Shown here: positions 6,344 through 9,162 of the stretch, piece by piece
Layout: every line of letters begins with the position of its first letter
Position numbering within the stretch: the first letter of the stretch is position 1
Origin: CAZEPJ01 sp964514105
Lineage (GTDB): Bacteria > Desulfobacterota > Desulfocorpusculales > Desulfocorpusculum
Length of the DNA: 9,162 bases
NCBI GenBank assembly: GCA_964514105.1
Contig: CAZEPJ010000104.1
Coordinates: forward strand, 1 to 9,162
Direction: 5' to 3'
Position numbers and translations under genes: made by a program
The notes under the pieces: generated by a model
The model's database searches: none
Seen by the model: only the letters and a program-made list of their open reading frames with translations
What the model was told of the DNA's origin: nothing

Positions 6344-7566
6344 GGCGTCGCCTCCATCCGGACCCCCTCCTGGACGAGGGGTTCCTCCAGCCCGATCTCC
6401 TCATCCGTGAGGTAACAGGCCGGGTCCGGGGCCCAGAGGTCCCCGGTGAGGGCCTCGGCCCGCACGCGGAAATTCCCGCCGCACACATCCAGCCAGCGGC
6501 ACCGGGCGCAGCGCCCCTTGAGGTGCGGTCGCTTGTCCTTGAGGGCCTGGAGCAGGCTGTCGCCGGGGTCGGTCCAGATCTCGCTGAACGGCCGTTTGCG
6601 CACGTTGCCGAAGCTGTGATGGCGCCAGAACTGGTCCGCGTGCACCCGCCCGTCCCAACTCACGCATCCGATGCCGTGCCCCGAGCTGTTTCCCTGGTTC
6701 ATGCGCAGGAGCTCCAGCACCTCTTCGGCCCGCCGGGGATCCTCCCGGCGAAGCCTCAGGTAGACATATGGGCCGTCGGCGTGGTTGTCCACGGTGAGGA
6801 CCTCCACCTCGCGTCCGCTGCGGTGGAGGGCTCGGGTTCGGTCCATGATCAGGTCGACCGCACGGCGGGTCTCCCCGTGGCCCAGGTCCTCCTCAATGAG
6901 ACGGGAGCCCCGCCCTGCGTAAACCAGGTGGTAGAAGCAGATCCTGGCAATGCGCTCCTGCTCCACCAGGTCGAAGATGGCGGGGATCTGGGGCGCGTTG
7001 CCCCGGTGGATGGTGAAGCGCAGTCCCACCTTGAGCCCCGCGTCCTGACATCGCCTCACGGCGGCCATGGCCCCGTCGAAGGCCCCCTTCACCCCGCGGA
7101 ACCCGTCGTGATACTCCCGCAGCCCATCCAGGCTGATCCCCACGTACGAAAGGCCGATCCCATGGAGCGCGCGGGCCGTCTGCTCATGGATGAGGGTCCC
7201 GTTGGTGGACAGCACGACCCGAAGCCCGCGGTCCCGGGCGTGGCCCGCCAGGGAGAGCAGGTCGGCCTTGAGGAGGGGCTCTCCCCCGGACAGCAGGAGC
7301 ACGGGGCACTGGAAACGACCCAGGTCGTCGATGAGCCGCATCCCCTCTGCCGTGGTCAGCTCGTCGGGGTCGCACCGGTCGTTGGATCGGGAGTAGCAGT
7401 GGACGCAATGCAGGTTGCATCGCCGGGTGGTGTTCCAGACCACCACCGGCCGCTTGTCGCTGGAGAACTGGAGGAGGTGGGACGGGAGCCGATGGGAGTC
7501 CCGCCCGTACCGGAGGGGGTCCGACGCCTCCACGGTCCCGCAATAGAGCTTGGATATTCCGATCAT
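6340..7566 (-). CDS. ahbC: AhbC-type radical SAM protein (didecarboxysiroheme deacetylase)
   Basis: This 408-residue radical SAM protein is predicted to remove the two acetate side chains of 12,18-didecarboxysiroheme, giving Fe-coproporphyrin III. The N-terminus MIGISKLYCGTVEASDPLRY, with LPSHLLQFS before the cluster, is characteristic of AhbC in my recollection. The cluster motif is TRRCNLHCVHC (Cys50, Cys54, Cys57), with GGEP at 94-97, STNGT at 120-124 and GISLDG at 143-148. A C-terminal SPASM/twitch-like region has Cys301, Cys353, Cys356, Cys362 and Cys384 (GRCARCRWLDVCGGNFRVRA). I start it at ATG 7566, which has GAGG 5 nt upstream and gives the conserved MIGISK N-terminus; the open frame further upstream, to 7740, has no family resemblance and lies over cobA-hemD. 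It is 7 bp downstream of cobA-hemD and overlaps hemB by 4 bp. The heme d1 protein NirJ is the closest alternative, but no nir genes are visible. Confidence 0.88.
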   Translation of the reverse strand: MIGISKLYCGTVEASDPLRYGRDSHRLPSHLLQFSSDKRPVVVWNTTRRCNLHCVHCYSRSNDRCDPDELTTAEGMRLIDDLGRFQCPVLLLSGGEPLLKADLLSLAGHARDRGLRVVLSTNGTLIHEQTARALHGIGLSYVGISLDGLREYHDGFRGVKGAFDGAMAAVRRCQDAGLKVGLRFTIHRGNAPQIPAIFDLVEQERIARICFYHLVYAGRGSRLIEEDLGHGETRRAVDLIMDRTRALHRSGREVEVLTVDNHADGPYVYLRLRREDPRRAEEVLELLRMNQGNSSGHGIGCVSWDGRVHADQFWRHHSFGNVRKRPFSEIWTDPGDSLLQALKDKRPHLKGRCARCRWLDVCGGNFRVRAEALTGDLWAPDPACYLTDEEIGLEEPLVQEGVRMEATP

Positions 7567-7573
7567 CCGTGCC

Positions 7574-9100
7574 TCACGCCGCGCCGTGGAAATGGTCCAC
7601 CAGGGCGGCCACCAGCCCCTCGATGGTGTACGTACGGGCCACCACGCTGGGCTGGATCCCGGCGGCGTGGGCCGTCTCGGCCGTGATGGGGCCGATGCAG
7701 GCCACGACCACGCCCTGGAGCAGCCGGGCCAGCGGCGCATCGCCCATCATGCGCGCGAAGTTGGTCACCGTGGAGGAGCTGGTGAAGGTCACGACATCCA
7801 CTGCGCCCCCTTCCAGCAGGGCCCGAACCGCTTCCCCGGCCCCCTCGGGCATGACGGTGCGGTACACGGCCGCCACATCCACCGCGGCCCCCATCTGGGC
7901 CAGCTGCCGGGGCAGGACGTCTCTGGCCTCCTGGGCCCGGGCCAGGAGAAACCGCTTTCCCCGCACAGCCTCCCCCCCGAAGGCCTCCACAAGGCCCTCG
8001 GCCCGGTACTCCCCCGGGATCAGGTCCACCCGCACGCCCAACCGCTCCAGGGCCGCGGCCGTGCCGGGCCCGATGGCCGCGATGCGGGGGCCCCGGAGGT
8101 CCCGGATGTCCCTCCCCGTGTCCAGCAAGCGTCGGAGAAAGAAGCGCACCCCGTTGGGGCTGGTGAACACGGTCCAGTCGTAACTCCCCAGCCGATCCAG
8201 GGCCGCGTCGCACCCCTGCCAATCCCCCGGATCACCCACCGAGATGGCGGGGCACTCGATGGGATCGGCTCCTGCCGCCCGCAATCGCTCGGCCAGCTCG
8301 CTGGCCTGCTCCCGGGATCGCGTCACCACCACGCGCCGTCCGAACAGCGGGGCCTTCTCGAACCAGGAGAGACGGTCCCGCAACCGTACCACGTCTCCCA
8401 CCACCAAGACCGCGGGGGCCTGAAGCCCCGCCTGCCGGACGGCCTCCGCGATGCCGTCCAACGGGCCCGTGACCGTGCGCTGACGGGCTAGGGTTCCCCA
8501 ACGCACAACGGCGCACGGCGTGGCGGGGTCTCTCCCCTCCTGCAGGAGCCGCCGGGCCGTTTCAGCCAGGGTCTTCACCCCCATGAGGAAGACCAGGGTG
8601 TCCACCCCCCTGGCCAGATGCTCCCAGACGATCTGGGAGGAGTCCTTGTCCGGGTCCTCGTGACCCGTGACGATGGCCACCGACGAAGCGTAGCGCCGAT
8701 GGGTCAGCGGGATGCCGGCGTACGCCGGGGCGGCCACGGCCGAGCTCACTCCAGGGACCACTTCGAACGGGACCCCGGCCTCCCACAGGACCTCGGCCTC
8801 CTCCCCTCCCCGTCCAAAGATGAAGGGATCTCCCCCCTTGAGGCGTGCGACCAGGGCGCCCTCTCGGGCCTTTTCCACCAGCAGCCCACTGATCTGCGCC
8901 TGGGACAGGGTGTGTTCTCCGCCCTGCTTGCCCACGTAGATCTTCTCGGCACCCGGCCGGCAAAAAGAGAGCAGCTCCTCGCTGGCCAGGTAATCGTATA
9001 CCACCACATCGGCCGATTCCAGCAGCCCCCGACCCTTGAGGGTGAGAAGTCCGGGGTCGCCAGGACCCGCCCCGATCAAGTACACCTTTCCCCTGTCCAT
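7574..9100 (-). CDS. cobA-hemD: Uroporphyrinogen-III methyltransferase / uroporphyrinogen-III synthase fusion (CobA-HemD)
   Basis: This 508-residue bifunctional protein joins two consecutive activities. Residues 1-245 are SUMT/CobA, which methylates uroporphyrinogen III at C2 and C7 with SAM to precorrin-2: KVYLIGAGPGDPGLLTLKG (5-23), DVVVYDYLAS, ARLKGGDPFIFGRGGEE (85-101), VVPGVSSAVAAPAYAGIPLT (114-133), FLMGVKTL and the APAVLVVGDVV end. Residues about 250-508 are HemD, which cyclises and inverts hydroxymethylbilane to uroporphyrinogen III: LFGRRVVVTRSREQASEL, VFTSPNGVRFF (311-320), AAIGPGTAAALERLG, PGEYRAEGLVEAF, DVVTFTSSSTVTNF and CIGPITAETA. The start ATG 9100 has GGGAG 8 nt upstream and begins directly at the SUMT strand; a TTG at 9148 is possible but adds unrelated sequence. 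Fusing the two activities would commit uroporphyrinogen III to the siroheme branch, in line with a siroheme-dependent heme pathway. The precorrin-2 dehydrogenase/ferrochelatase needed next is not in the window. Confidence 0.96.
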   Translation of the reverse strand: MDRGKVYLIGAGPGDPGLLTLKGRGLLESADVVVYDYLASEELLSFCRPGAEKIYVGKQGGEHTLSQAQISGLLVEKAREGALVARLKGGDPFIFGRGGEEAEVLWEAGVPFEVVPGVSSAVAAPAYAGIPLTHRRYASSVAIVTGHEDPDKDSSQIVWEHLARGVDTLVFLMGVKTLAETARRLLQEGRDPATPCAVVRWGTLARQRTVTGPLDGIAEAVRQAGLQAPAVLVVGDVVRLRDRLSWFEKAPLFGRRVVVTRSREQASELAERLRAAGADPIECPAISVGDPGDWQGCDAALDRLGSYDWTVFTSPNGVRFFLRRLLDTGRDIRDLRGPRIAAIGPGTAAALERLGVRVDLIPGEYRAEGLVEAFGGEAVRGKRFLLARAQEARDVLPRQLAQMGAAVDVAAVYRTVMPEGAGEAVRALLEGGAVDVVTFTSSSTVTNFARMMGDAPLARLLQGVVVACIGPITAETAHAAGIQPSVVARTYTIEGLVAALVDHFHGAA

Positions 9101-9162
9101 ACCGCGGGCTCCCTTTGAAGTATACCCGGGCGCCCCCCGGGGCTTCAAGGCGGGGTCAGCCC
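9101..9162. other. Window-edge region before cobA-hemD with a small inverted repeat
   Basis: These 62 bp hold no complete gene. CCCGGG at 9125-9130 and again at 9136-9141 can pair as a 6-bp stem with a 5-nt loop; no T-tract follows, so it is not a clear terminator. On the minus strand, TGA triplets at 9158-9156 and 9147-9145 could end an upstream gene entering from outside, perhaps hemC given the pathway, but too few codons are visible to tell. Confidence 0.3.

Noticed and set aside
7567..7740. N-terminal extension of ahbC
   Set aside because: It overlaps the end of cobA-hemD; the conserved MIGISKLYCG N-terminus and a ribosome site fit ATG 7566.
5501..8491. Long plus-strand open frames antisense to hemB, ahbC and cobA-hemD
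   Set aside because: All lie opposite genes with intact catalytic motifs and have shadow-type composition.

Overview
The window is GC-rich, gene-dense bacterial DNA. Two short plus-strand genes (positions 3-987) converge on a tightly packed minus-strand run of seven genes that fills the rest (9100 down to 1016). The minus-strand run encodes most of the siroheme-dependent (alternative, Ahb) heme pathway. That pathway is known from sulfate reducers, related Desulfobacterota and some archaea, so I infer an anaerobic or microaerophilic bacterium of the old 'Deltaproteobacteria' type. The taxon is an inference from pathway type, gene order and base composition; I could not search databases.

Layout, left to right: (1) 3-743 (+), the C-terminal part of an SNF2/RapA-like helicase whose 5' end lies outside the window; (2) 754-775, an 8-bp RNA hairpin that ends one base before a perfect Shine-Dalgarno sequence; (3) 790-987 (+), a 65-residue GIY-YIG-like protein with no ATG, GTG or TTG start, probably initiated at CTG; (4) 988-1015, a 28-bp convergent gap; (5) 1016-3631 (-), DNA polymerase I with a degenerate proofreading domain; (6) 3615-3851 (-), a small DUF4177-like protein overlapping genes on both sides; (7) 3841-4308 (-), AhbA-type AsnC-like siroheme decarboxylase subunit; (8) 4305-5372 (-), AhbD-type radical SAM protein; (9) 5369-6343 (-), HemB; (10) 6340-7566 (-), AhbC-type radical SAM protein; (11) 7574-9100 (-), a CobA-HemD fusion.

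Together the minus-strand genes give a nearly complete route. HemB makes porphobilinogen. A HemC outside the window would polymerise it. The HemD half closes uroporphyrinogen III and the CobA half methylates it to precorrin-2. After oxidation and iron insertion to siroheme (enzymes not seen here), AhbA with an unseen AhbB decarboxylates siroheme, AhbC removes the acetate groups to give Fe-coproporphyrin III, and AhbD converts the propionates to vinyls to give heme b. Spacing is extreme: a 7-bp gap, three 4-bp ATGA overlaps, then overlaps of 11 and 17 bp. This suggests one transcript with translational coupling that runs on into polA. The plus-strand genes look like the edge of a separate accessory, perhaps defence-related, segment, but too little of it is visible to name a system. 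No tRNA, rRNA, CRISPR, insertion sequence or convincing intrinsic terminator was seen.
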